A stretch of DNA of 64,000 nucleotides from JAJPHU01 sp035553375 (GTDB taxonomy: Bacteria > Planctomycetota > Planctomycetia > Gemmatales > Gemmataceae). The notes under the pieces were generated by a model that was given only the letters and a program-made list of their open reading frames with translations, made no database searches and was not told where the DNA came from. Both the position numbers and the translations under genes were made by a program. The stretch lies in NCBI GenBank assembly GCA_035553375.1, contig DATNCY010000071.1, forward strand, positions 1 through 64,000. The letters run 5' to 3'. Below are positions 15,944 to 23,907 of the stretch, piece by piece (the first letter of the stretch is position 1; the number at the start of each line of letters is the position of its first letter).

Positions 15944-17860
15944 TCAGCTTTGCCGTGAAGCGAGCAACGATTGCCAGTAATTGGTCAGTTGAGTTATCCA
16001 GTTATTGAACCAGGTGAGCCAGACCGTCCACGGATTGGAGGGTGGATTCGAGACCGGTGCGGCGGTATATGCGATCGTGGCGCTCTGGGTCACTCCATTA
16101 ATGGAAACTTGGACGCGGGCCGTTCCCGAACCTGTGGAAGGAGCGGAGTAGACGCCATTGCCATTGATGGCGCCGGCACCCACGACCGTCCAAGTCGGCT
16201 GCACGCTCATGGGGTTGCCGAACTGGTCTAGGGCTGTGACCGTGAATTGACGTGTACCGCCGTTATAGACATTGGCACTACCAGGAGTGACGAGGATACT
16301 GCTCAAGGTCTGGTTGACCGTGACCGTCACATTGCTGCTGACCGTCAGGCCGCTGGGATCGGTGATGATGGCCTGAAATGTGTAAATGCCGGCCTTATGG
16401 AAGGTGAGCGTGGCGTTCTGCGCCGCGTTGCTGCCATTGACGTTAATCGTCGGCGCGGTCGCTCCGGCCGGTTCACTGAGAATGAACCATGTGTAGGTCA
16501 GGCTGGCCGCGCCGCTGTTATCGTTGCCCCGAACGCTGACGTTGGTTGTCGTGCCGGTAATGGGGTTCGGCGTTGCGCTGGCGGGCGCGACAACCCACGG
16601 GGCATTCGAGGACGGTGTACCGAACGAGACCAGTCCCGCCACAACCAGGTTGGCCAACGGAGAGCCTCGTCCAGTGACAAGATCGTAACCCGGCCCGGCG
16701 GAGTAGCCGCCATTGTTGCCGGTAGTGATGTCGTGGAAATCGCTTTGGGGCAGCTGATAGAGAGCCGGCAGCGTTTGCGTGCCGCCGTCGAGCGTGCCCT
16801 TGCCGGCCAGTTCACGCCCCTGGTTCGCGATGGCGATCAAAGCGCCCCACTGCGGCGCGCCGGCGCTGGTACCGTACACTTGCAACCAACCCGCGTAGGA
16901 CGAGGTATCATAAATGGCAAAGGGCGAGCTTCCGGATCCGTCATAGGAGACATCAGGGACCGCTCGCGTCGTGCTGGTCTGCGTCACCACACCGCGTTGA
17001 TAGCCGGGCTGCGGCTCACCGGTGCTGATGCCGCCGCCGCTGCCATTCCAGGCCGTTTCGCCGATGTAGTTGCCTGCGCTATCCGTGGTCAACTGCGTGC
17101 CCCCGACCGCGAGAACATTCGGGGAAACCGATGGATACTCGGGCGCGCCTGCGGAGCCGAGGTCGCCGGTGGAAGCGACGAACGTGATGCCGGTGTGGCC
17201 GCTCGGCGTGGTGAAGTACGTGTCGTAGGACGATTCGGTGGACCATTCGCCGCCGCCCCAACTCATCGACACCACGGAGACGTTCGGCTGATTGCGGGCA
17301 TAATTCACGGCCGTCAGCAGGTCTGAATAACTATTGCTGTTGGCCTCCACCAGCAAGATATTGGCCCCCGGCGCGATGGCGTGCGCCCATTCCACATCGA
17401 GGCTGATCTCCAGCCCCCAACTTTGATTGGCCGTGGGCAAGCTGCTGCCGCCATTTTGGTTGACCACGGTGAAATTCGGCGGGTCGGGGAGGCCATACAT
17501 CGAGTCGAACGTATGCAAATTGCTGATGATATTGGGCTGATTGTAGGCATCGACGATGGCGATGGTCTGCCCGCTGCCGTCGCCTCGCACGGTACCGTTA
17601 TTGAAGGTGATGCGATTAAAGCCATAGGCCTGACTGATTTGACTGGGGCTGAAACCAGCGGGCTGTCCCGGTCCTCCGGCGGGCGAGACCGCGCCGGCGT
17701 TCACCATTTCGACTCCGGGGGTCGCGTAGCCAGACGGTTCGCCGAGGGGAGTGCCGGACGGCACCACACGATCTTCCAGAATTTCCAGGTTGAGGCGAAT
17801 CGAGCGGGCGCGGGGATTCCTCGCCGCTCGCATCCCTGGGAACAGGGTGATGCGTCGCAT
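15944..17860 (-). CDS. Secreted S53-family (sedolisin-like) serine peptidase with Ig-like C-terminus
   Basis: 638 residues. The N-terminus carries the planctomycete surface-protein motif LEILEDRVVPS. The catalytic region spans about residues 60-400. The acidic pair of the sedolisin triad is in LEISLDVEWAHAIAPGA (about residue 152), and the nucleophile Ser is in YGTSAGAPQWGALIA (about residue 330), with SMSWGGGEW between them. Two beta-sandwich modules follow, a PKD/Ig-like one (about 420-520) and a BIG2-like one (about 520-600), then a Trp-rich tail. S53 enzymes cleave proteins at acid pH outside the cell. A GAGGAG stretch lies about 10 nt before ATG 17860. The gene is isolated, with REP family 2 palindromes on both sides. 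Confidence 0.82.
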   Translation of the reverse strand: MRRITLFPGMRAARNPRARSIRLNLEILEDRVVPSGTPLGEPSGYATPGVEMVNAGAVSPAGGPGQPAGFSPSQISQAYGFNRITFNNGTVRGDGSGQTIAIVDAYNQPNIISNLHTFDSMYGLPDPPNFTVVNQNGGSSLPTANQSWGLEISLDVEWAHAIAPGANILLVEANSNSYSDLLTAVNYARNQPNVSVVSMSWGGGEWSTESSYDTYFTTPSGHTGITFVASTGDLGSAGAPEYPSVSPNVLAVGGTQLTTDSAGNYIGETAWNGSGGGISTGEPQPGYQRGVVTQTSTTRAVPDVSYDGSGSSPFAIYDTSSYAGWLQVYGTSAGAPQWGALIAIANQGRELAGKGTLDGGTQTLPALYQLPQSDFHDITTGNNGGYSAGPGYDLVTGRGSPLANLVVAGLVSFGTPSSNAPWVVAPASATPNPITGTTTNVSVRGNDNSGAASLTYTWFILSEPAGATAPTINVNGSNAAQNATLTFHKAGIYTFQAIITDPSGLTVSSNVTVTVNQTLSSILVTPGSANVYNGGTRQFTVTALDQFGNPMSVQPTWTVVGAGAINGNGVYSAPSTGSGTARVQVSINGVTQSATIAYTAAPVSNPPSNPWTVWLTWFNNWITQLTNYWQSLLASRQS

Positions 17861-18386
17861 AGACGTCTAACTCCTCTACGAGATCTTCCAAGCGACGGGA
17901 GGATGGGGAATCACAGACAGTCGCGACAGCGCGAGTCGAGGGGGGAAACGACTCCATCTGTTCCTGTCAAATTGTAGGACAGGATCGCAAGAGGGGCAAA
18001 TACGGCTGAGATGACGGAGAAGGGCGCCCCTGGCGATTTTGGCGAACGGCCGGCGTCAGCCGGCTGGTACAGGCTTTTCACCAGCCGGCTAACGCCGGCC
18101 GTTCGCCTAGAAACGCCAAAATCGAGAAGGGCACTCGACAGGAAAAGGCGGGGAGGATGCTGCCAGGGGCGGACACAAGACCTGTCAAGCCTCCTCCCCA
18201 CCGTGGAGAAAAGACGAGCGATCCGGCAACTTCTGTCCGGCCTGCCAGTTGAAATGTTCGCTGCAAGATGGTTGCGGTCGCGGAGGAAGCGACGGTATGA
18301 TGTGAATACGGCCGGGGTCCAGCCTTGTCTTCCTTATCCTTTCTGGTCTGGCCCCGGGTCCATTCCATCACATCAGGGGCCTCATC
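17861..18386. other. 526-bp gene-free region with REP family 2 copy
   Basis: I see no ORF with coding character or ribosome site here. It holds the REP family 2 palindrome at 18041-18107, whose flanks add an outer inverted pair (CGATTTTGGCG / CGCCAAAATCG). It also holds an imperfect GGGGTCCAG...CTGGCCCC inverted repeat near 18313-18357, just before the membrane protein gene. Promoters for the divergent genes should lie in it, but I cannot place them. Confidence 0.6.
18041..18107. repeat. REP family 2 palindrome
   Basis: GGCGAACGGCCGGCGTCAGC on the left arm pairs with its near-complement ending CCGGCCGTTCGCC, with the AGCCGGCTGGT core inside and a short loop. It is intergenic, between the S53 peptidase and the polytopic membrane protein. 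Confidence 0.92.
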
Positions 18387-20129
18387 ATGACCACACTCAC
18401 CGACGTTCGAGTCACATCCGTGTCGCACCCGCTCGGGAGCGGGCGGGGATTGATCCGCTGGATCTGCACGAACAATCCGTTTTACGTCCTCAGTGCCGGA
18501 CTATTTCTCGCCGGTTTGTGGATTTCGTTCGGCGCGCAGTCCGGGGAGGTGCAAACCTGGGCGCTCATGTCGGGTTTGGCCGGCTACACGCTGCTTTTGG
18601 CCGTCACCGCCTGCCTACTCGTGCGCTTCGGCAACGTGTGGGATGACGCGCGCACGGTGCTGTTGTTGGTAGTGCTGCTGTTCCTGGCCACCTCGGTGAC
18701 GTTCGACGAAGTGCTTGTCCTCAATCCCAGCCGCGGATTCGCTTGCTACCTTGGAGGTCTTTTATTCGCGGTCGGCGTGAGCGAGGGATTGCTGCGCGGC
18801 ATTCGGTTGGCGCTGCCGGCATGGTTCCGCATTCCTTATTACCTGATCTTGAGCCTCTTCTTTCTCTATCCCCTCGCACTCCGCCCCTTGTTGGCCGAAC
18901 CGCGCAGCGAGGCGCTCATGTGGGGCTTGTTCGGCTTCTCTCCGGTCGCGGGCTTGATCTTTCTGACGCTGCTGCCGGCCATCCGTCGCGGTCCCGACTA
19001 TGTGCGCGACAACGGCAGTCCCTGGCGTTGGCCGTTGTATCCGTGGGTTCTTTTCGGTTTACTGGCCTTCGCGGTGCCGGCGCGAGCCTTCTTGCTGTGT
19101 TGGTCGATGCAGCTGCTCGACAGCGGCGACCTCCAACATGTGATCTTCGGGCCTTTGTTCCTGATGCCCTTTGGCCTGGCCATCGCCATCCTTTTGCTGG
19201 AGATCGGCCTTGTCTCCCAACGCCGCGCCGTCTTCGGAATTGCCCTGGCGATGCCGGCGCTGTTGGTCGGCTTCCTTATTATTGGCCACCGAGACGATCC
19301 GATTTATCGAAATTTCCTGAACGTGTTCACCGCTCAAATAGGCGAACCTCTTTCGGTGACGCTGTTGGCATCGGCGAGTTTTTATGCCTATGCGGGACTG
19401 CGAGGAACGCCCTGCGCCGTCGAGGCGTTAACGTCGGTTCTGGTAATGCTCGCGGTCGTCGGCCCGAACACCCTGGATGAACGCGAACTTGTTTCGTGGC
19501 AGCCCGCGCCGCTGCTGGCCGCCGCGGTCTTGCAAGTGAGCCTCGGAACCTGGCGGCGCGATTCCTGGCGTTGTCTCATGGGGCTTGGCCTGACGGCGCT
19601 GGCCGCGCTGACGGTTGTCACGCCGCCGCAAGGCGCGATCGTCTTCCATCTGGCATTGTTCGGCGTCCTTCTCATCGGTGCGGCGTTGGACGACGCGCTG
19701 GCTCGCTTCCTCCGCGTCGTGGGTTCCGCCCTGGTGTTGTTGGCCTGTCTGCTGGCGATGCTCGGACGTTTCGACGATGCCGCAAGCGCTCCGCCGTTGG
19801 CGATCGGCCTTTATCCACTGCTTATGGCCGGGTTGTTGGCAGGCTATGGCCGTCTAACCCGGCAGCGTTTCTCGCTCGCGGCCGCCGGGATCGTGCTGAC
19901 GATCTGGCTGGCTGGGGCTGGCTGGCGGGGCTACTGCTGGCTGCGACAGGTCGTGACGGGACTCGATCACATTCTCCTGAGCCTGGCGCTTTTTGGCCTG
20001 GCCCTGCTTATCAGCCTGGGCAAGTCCGGCATACTCTCGCGATTCTTCACGCCCTATCGGAGAACCTTGTCGGCGACAAGCGGATTGCAAGAGGCTGAAG
20101 CAACTCCTCCGAGTCACGGCGATTCTTGA
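18387..20129 (+). CDS. Polytopic membrane protein of unknown function
   Basis: 580 residues, almost entirely hydrophobic, with about 14-16 predicted membrane helices spread evenly (for example PFYVLSAGLFLAGLWISFG, VLLLVVLLFLATSVTF, YLILSLFFLYPLALRPLL, ILLSLALFGLALLISLG). The N-terminal 25 residues and C-terminal 30 residues are polar. I recognise no transporter signature, charged helix motif or catalytic residue. The even helix spacing suggests a multi-pass integral protein rather than a receptor. A purine-rich AGGGG lies about 8 nt before ATG 18387. It is followed by a nested palindrome and then a small lipoprotein gene on the same strand. Confidence 0.7.
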   Translation: MTTLTDVRVTSVSHPLGSGRGLIRWICTNNPFYVLSAGLFLAGLWISFGAQSGEVQTWALMSGLAGYTLLLAVTACLLVRFGNVWDDARTVLLLVVLLFLATSVTFDEVLVLNPSRGFACYLGGLLFAVGVSEGLLRGIRLALPAWFRIPYYLILSLFFLYPLALRPLLAEPRSEALMWGLFGFSPVAGLIFLTLLPAIRRGPDYVRDNGSPWRWPLYPWVLFGLLAFAVPARAFLLCWSMQLLDSGDLQHVIFGPLFLMPFGLAIAILLLEIGLVSQRRAVFGIALAMPALLVGFLIIGHRDDPIYRNFLNVFTAQIGEPLSVTLLASASFYAYAGLRGTPCAVEALTSVLVMLAVVGPNTLDERELVSWQPAPLLAAAVLQVSLGTWRRDSWRCLMGLGLTALAALTVVTPPQGAIVFHLALFGVLLIGAALDDALARFLRVVGSALVLLACLLAMLGRFDDAASAPPLAIGLYPLLMAGLLAGYGRLTRQRFSLAAAGIVLTIWLAGAGWRGYCWLRQVVTGLDHILLSLALFGLALLISLGKSGILSRFFTPYRRTLSATSGLQEAEATPPSHGDS

Positions 20130-20200
20130 GTTCAGCACGAAAATTGCACTCGCGGCGAGCCGGAGTGTTGACGCTCTCTGGCTCGCCGTGGCATTCCGCA

Positions 20201-20310
20201 TGCGAGGGGTGTGCCTCTGGATTTTGGATCTATCAAGACGAAGCCCCTCTCCCCCGAGTACAGGGGAGAGGGGAGAAAAACTCCAAAATCCAGAGGCACA
20301 CTCCATGCGA
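20201..20310. repeat. Nested palindrome: 19-bp outer arms around a CCCCTCTCCCC hairpin
   Basis: Outer perfect 19-bp arms at 20209-20227 (GTGTGCCTCTGGATTTTGG) and 20283-20301, with weaker TGCGA/TCGCA pairing outside. Inside is a second palindrome CCCCTCTCCCC...GGGGAGAGGGG (20244-20273). The inner core resembles the palindrome found in frame in the fumarase gene at 54117-54169. It lies between the membrane protein and a lipoprotein gene. Confidence 0.85.
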
Positions 20311-20392
20311 GACTGCTCTTGCACGAGCCGAACTTCCTGGCTATCGTCCCGCCACTTCCTTTCGGATCGATAGTTCTTGCGAGGGTAGAGCC

Positions 20393-20824
20393 ATGTCGCG
20401 TCGCATGGAGATGGTATGCGCCGCCGCGCTGCTGTGTACCGCGGCCGGCTGTTCGGCCAATTCATTCCTGCTGTCCTTCGTCAATCCCAGCGGCAAGCAG
20501 CAGGTGGTATCCGGCTCGGTCGATCAGGTTTCCGCGCAGTTGCAAGGGGCGTTGAGCAACGCCGGCTTCATGGTCGCCATGACCCGAACGGATCAGGATA
20601 TGCGGCTGTCCGGCAAGACCAAGAGCGGCAAAACATTCATCCTCGTGCTGAAGCGGCAGAAGACCGGCAACAGCGAAAGCACGGCGGTCTCCGTCGAATG
20701 GCAGAAAGACGAAGACGAGCAGTTCTGGCTCACGGTCGTCGAATTGCTCGCGTCGCCCGCACTCTCCGGGAATCCGCCTTCAAACGCCTATCGTCCCGGC
20801 ACTCCCTCTACCCAGATGCGTTGA
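20393..20824 (+). CDS. Small predicted lipoprotein, unknown function
   Basis: 143 residues. The N-terminus MEMVCAAALLCTAAGCSAN has a lipobox (TAAGC), so the mature protein is probably a lipid-anchored envelope protein. The rest is a compact alpha/beta domain (VSAQLQGALSNAGFMVAMTR, MRLSGKTKSGKTFILVLKRQ, STAVSVEWQKDEDEQFWL) with no family I recognise. ATG 20393 has GAGGG about 8 nt upstream. Extending to 20126 would read through the nested palindrome and is not supported. Confidence 0.7.
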   Translation: MSRRMEMVCAAALLCTAAGCSANSFLLSFVNPSGKQQVVSGSVDQVSAQLQGALSNAGFMVAMTRTDQDMRLSGKTKSGKTFILVLKRQKTGNSESTAVSVEWQKDEDEQFWLTVVELLASPALSGNPPSNAYRPGTPSTQMR

Positions 20825-20850
20825 CAGCCGATCGTCTCGAAACGCACGCA

Positions 20851-20986
20851 CAGCGCCGGCAAGGGTGTCTTTGTCAGCCCGCAGCGCCGGCAAGGGAGTC
20901 TTTGCCAGCCCGCAGCGCCAGCAAGGGTGTCTTTGCCAGCCCGCAGCGCCAGCAAGGGAAATCCCTTGCTGGCGCTGCGGGCTGGC
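20851..20986. repeat. REP family 1 cluster: four left half-units at a 31-bp period plus one right arm
   Basis: The core CAGCGCCNGCAAGGG starts at 20851, 20882, 20913 and 20944, exactly 31 bp apart. After the fourth copy comes a single inverted arm (20963-20986), so only the last unit forms the full hairpin. This is the only tandemly amplified copy of the family in the window. The whole 326-bp space to the next gene holds no credible ORF. Confidence 0.92.
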
Positions 20987-21150
20987 CATGCATTCTGTTA
21001 GCGCCTCTTAGCTCCGCTGCGCGTCGCGGCTACACGAGATTATTTCGGGTGACATCTCATCCTCTGGCAGTGCCAATCCTTTTCAGGTAAAGTGTTGCTC
21101 GGATCGCCGGCGCGTTCGCAGGAGCGATCCATCCTTCCCTGAGGATTGTC

Positions 21151-23826
21151 ATGCTTCTGCCGCTGCGTTATTTTTTGTGGGCGATCACCCGGTTGTTTGT
21201 GTCCCTCCGTTACCGCATCCGCGTCGAGGGTTTGAATCAGATTCGCGGCCTGAAAGGGCCGGTCCTCGTGCTGCCCAATCATCCGGGGCTGGTCGATCCG
21301 CTGCTCGTGCTGGGTGCCGTTTGGCCGTCGCTGCGGCCGCGACCGATGGTGTATGAGGGCAATTTCACCAATCCGTTCATGTATCTGCTGATGAAGCTGC
21401 TCAACGCCGTGCGCGTGCCCGCTCTGGATCAGGCCAGCGCCAAGGCACGCTCGCGGGCACAGCAGGCGGTCGAAATCGTCATCGACGGCCTGCGCAACGG
21501 CGACAACTACATCCTGTGGCCGTCCGGCCGCATCCAGCACGCGGGCATCGAACGGCTCGGCGGCGCGCGTGCGCTGGCGGACATCCTGCAAGCCGTGCCG
21601 CAAACGACGGTCGTTCTTGTGCGCACACGCGGTTTATGGGGCAGCATGTTCGGCTACGCCCAGACCGGCGAACATCCCAACCTCATCGGCCGCTACGCCG
21701 CCGGCCTCGGTTGGCTGCTGTCCAATTTGCTCGTTTTCATGCCGCGCCGCTCCGTGAGCGTCACCATCGAACGCATCGAGCGCAGCCGGCTTCCCGAACT
21801 GCGCCGCGAAACGCTCAATCCCTGGTTCGAGGCATGGTACAACGTCGGCGATGCTCCCGAGATGCCGACCTATGTGCCCTATCACTTCGCCTTCGGCCGG
21901 CGCACCTTCGAGTTTCCCAAGCTGGCGGGCTTGGCCGAGATCGAGATTGGCCAGGTCAAACCGGAGGTGCGCGAGGCCGTCGCCCACATCGTCGCCGACA
22001 AGCTCGGCCGGCCCCTGACCGAAGAGGAGGAGAAACCAGAAACCACGTTTGATCAACTGGGATTGGACAGTCTCGATCGCATGGAGTTAAACCTGCGCGT
22101 CGAGCAACAGTATGGTTTCACGTCCGAGCAAGTACCGGCCACGCTCGGCCAGCTATGGGCGCTGGCGCAAGGACTGGTCAAGAAAGGACCGCCGAAACCG
22201 CCGCCGCCCGCGTGGTTCACGCCGTCCTCCAGCGATGGTCCCGCGGAAATCCTTGGCGACACCATCGCCGAAGCCTTCATCGCTCGCGCCCAGCATAATC
22301 CGCGCGATGTGGTCGCCACCGACGACATGGCCGGTGTCGTCAACTACGAGCGTTTGCTGACGGCCGCGCTGGCGATGAGCCGGCGCTTCGCGCCGCTGCC
22401 GGCCGCCAACGTCGGGTTGATGATGCCCGCGTCGGTGGCCTGCGACATCGCGTTCCTCGCCCTACACCTCGCCGGCAAACTGCCGGTGATTCTCAACTGG
22501 ACGACCGGCCCGGCCAACCTCGCGCATGCCGCGCGGCTCATGGAACTGACGCACGTTGTCACGTCCCGTGCCTTCATCGATCGCACCGCCATCGAGATTG
22601 AGGGCGTCGAATACCTCTATCTAGAGAATCTTCGCAAGGACATGGGCAAGTTCGAGCTGTTGCGCACGCTCTTGACCGTGCGTTGGCTGCCCGGCAGCGT
22701 CCGCAAGCACATTCCGCACACGCCGCCGGATCAGCCCGCCGTGGTGCTGTTCACCAGCGGTTCGGAGAAAGCGCCCAAGGCGGTCCCCCTCACGCATCGA
22801 AATATCCTCACCAATCAGCGCACCGGTGTTCCACTCCTGGGCCTGATGCGCACGGATTCGATTCTCGGTTTCCTGCCGGCCTTCCATAGTTTCGGCATGT
22901 CCATAACGGTCGTGCTGCCGCTCTTGGGCGGTATGCGTGTGGTTCATCACCCCGATCCGACCGACTCGTCCGGCCTGGCGCGCAAGATCGGCGCCTATCG
23001 GCCGACCATCCTGGTCGGTACGCCGACCTTCGTGAGTTACATTCTCGAACGCGCCGAGCGCGACCAATTGACCTCGCTACGGCTTGTCATTGTCGGCGCG
23101 GAGAAATGTCCGCCGAGTGTGCGCGAGCGCTGCGCCGAACTGGTGCCGCAGGCGACTCTGCTGGAAGGCTATGGCATCACGGAATGTTCGCCGGTGGTGG
23201 CGGCGAACACCATCGGCGCGATTCGTCCGGGCACGCTCGGCAAACCGCTGCCCAGCGTCGAAGTATGCGTCGTCGATCTGGAAACGGACGAACCGCTGCC
23301 CGCAAACCAACTCGGCATGCTGCTCGTCAGCGGCCCGACCATTTTCCCCGGCTACATCGGTTATGATGGACCATCGCCGTTCCAGCAGCGCGACGGCAAA
23401 CGCTGGTACATCACCGGCGATCTGGTGCAGATTGACGATGATGGCTTTATCCACTTCGGCGGTCGGTTGAAACGCTTCCTCAAGGCCGGCGGCGAGATGA
23501 TTTCGTTGCCGGCCCTGGAGGAACCGTTCGTCCGCCTCTATCCGCCGACCCAGGACGGCCCCCGAGTAGCTGTCGAGGGCATCGAAACGGAAACGGGCCG
23601 GCGCATCGTGTTGTTCACCACGGAACCGCTGAACCTGCGCGACGCCAACGCGCGCTTACTCGAAGAGGGGTTCCGCGGCGTCATGCGATTGGATGAAGTG
23701 CGGCAGGTCGAGCGCATCCCCATCCTGGGCACGGGCAAGACCGACTACAAGGCGCTGCGAGCGATGATTCAAGAGAAAAACCACGAAACACACGAAATAC
23801 ACGAAAAAAAGACAATAAATACATAA
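21151..23826 (+). CDS. Acyltransferase - acyl carrier protein - acyl-activating enzyme fusion (Aas-like)
   Basis: 891 residues with three units. The N-terminal PlsC/LPLAT acyltransferase (1-210) has an HX4D motif in NHPGLVDP. The acyl carrier domain (about 270-345) has its phosphopantetheine Ser in LGLDSLDRMEL. The AMP-binding enzyme (about 365-875) has the P-loop FTSGSEKAPKAVPLTHRN, YGITECSPV and TGDLVQIDDDGFIHFGGR. The likely role is to activate free fatty acids and pass them via the tethered ACP to a lysophospholipid at the membrane, as bacterial Aas does. The ACP domain built into the chain is not part of the E. coli Aas plan. The last 15 or so residues (ETHEIHEKKTINT) are encoded by a foldback arm. 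Start ATG 21151 follows GAGGATTGTC. Confidence 0.85.
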   Translation: MLLPLRYFLWAITRLFVSLRYRIRVEGLNQIRGLKGPVLVLPNHPGLVDPLLVLGAVWPSLRPRPMVYEGNFTNPFMYLLMKLLNAVRVPALDQASAKARSRAQQAVEIVIDGLRNGDNYILWPSGRIQHAGIERLGGARALADILQAVPQTTVVLVRTRGLWGSMFGYAQTGEHPNLIGRYAAGLGWLLSNLLVFMPRRSVSVTIERIERSRLPELRRETLNPWFEAWYNVGDAPEMPTYVPYHFAFGRRTFEFPKLAGLAEIEIGQVKPEVREAVAHIVADKLGRPLTEEEEKPETTFDQLGLDSLDRMELNLRVEQQYGFTSEQVPATLGQLWALAQGLVKKGPPKPPPPAWFTPSSSDGPAEILGDTIAEAFIARAQHNPRDVVATDDMAGVVNYERLLTAALAMSRRFAPLPAANVGLMMPASVACDIAFLALHLAGKLPVILNWTTGPANLAHAARLMELTHVVTSRAFIDRTAIEIEGVEYLYLENLRKDMGKFELLRTLLTVRWLPGSVRKHIPHTPPDQPAVVLFTSGSEKAPKAVPLTHRNILTNQRTGVPLLGLMRTDSILGFLPAFHSFGMSITVVLPLLGGMRVVHHPDPTDSSGLARKIGAYRPTILVGTPTFVSYILERAERDQLTSLRLVIVGAEKCPPSVRERCAELVPQATLLEGYGITECSPVVAANTIGAIRPGTLGKPLPSVEVCVVDLETDEPLPANQLGMLLVSGPTIFPGYIGYDGPSPFQQRDGKRWYITGDLVQIDDDGFIHFGGRLKRFLKAGGEMISLPALEEPFVRLYPPTQDGPRVAVEGIETETGRRIVLFTTEPLNLRDANARLLEEGFRGVMRLDEVRQVERIPILGTGKTDYKALRAMIQEKNHETHEIHEKKTINT

Positions 23827-23907
23827 TAAGCCGCAATTAGAGAGGGTACTCCTTATATTGCTCCGTTTTTTTGTCTTTTTTCGTGTGTTTCGTGTGTTTC
23901 GTGGTTT
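23778..23907. repeat. Foldback element with CACGAAACA-unit arms
   Basis: Left arm 23778-23815 and right arm 23871-23907 pair over about 37 bp with few mismatches. The unit is the same as in the element at 14627-14753. The left arm lies inside the 3' end of the acyltransferase fusion gene and the right arm ends at the stop of the convergent glycosidase gene, so it covers both 3' ends. Confidence 0.9.

Noticed and set aside
20851..20986. CRISPR-like array (31-bp period)
   Set aside because: The spacing is regular, but the so-called spacers are only about 8-16 bp and nearly identical, there are no cas genes, and the unit is the arm of the REP family 1 hairpin.
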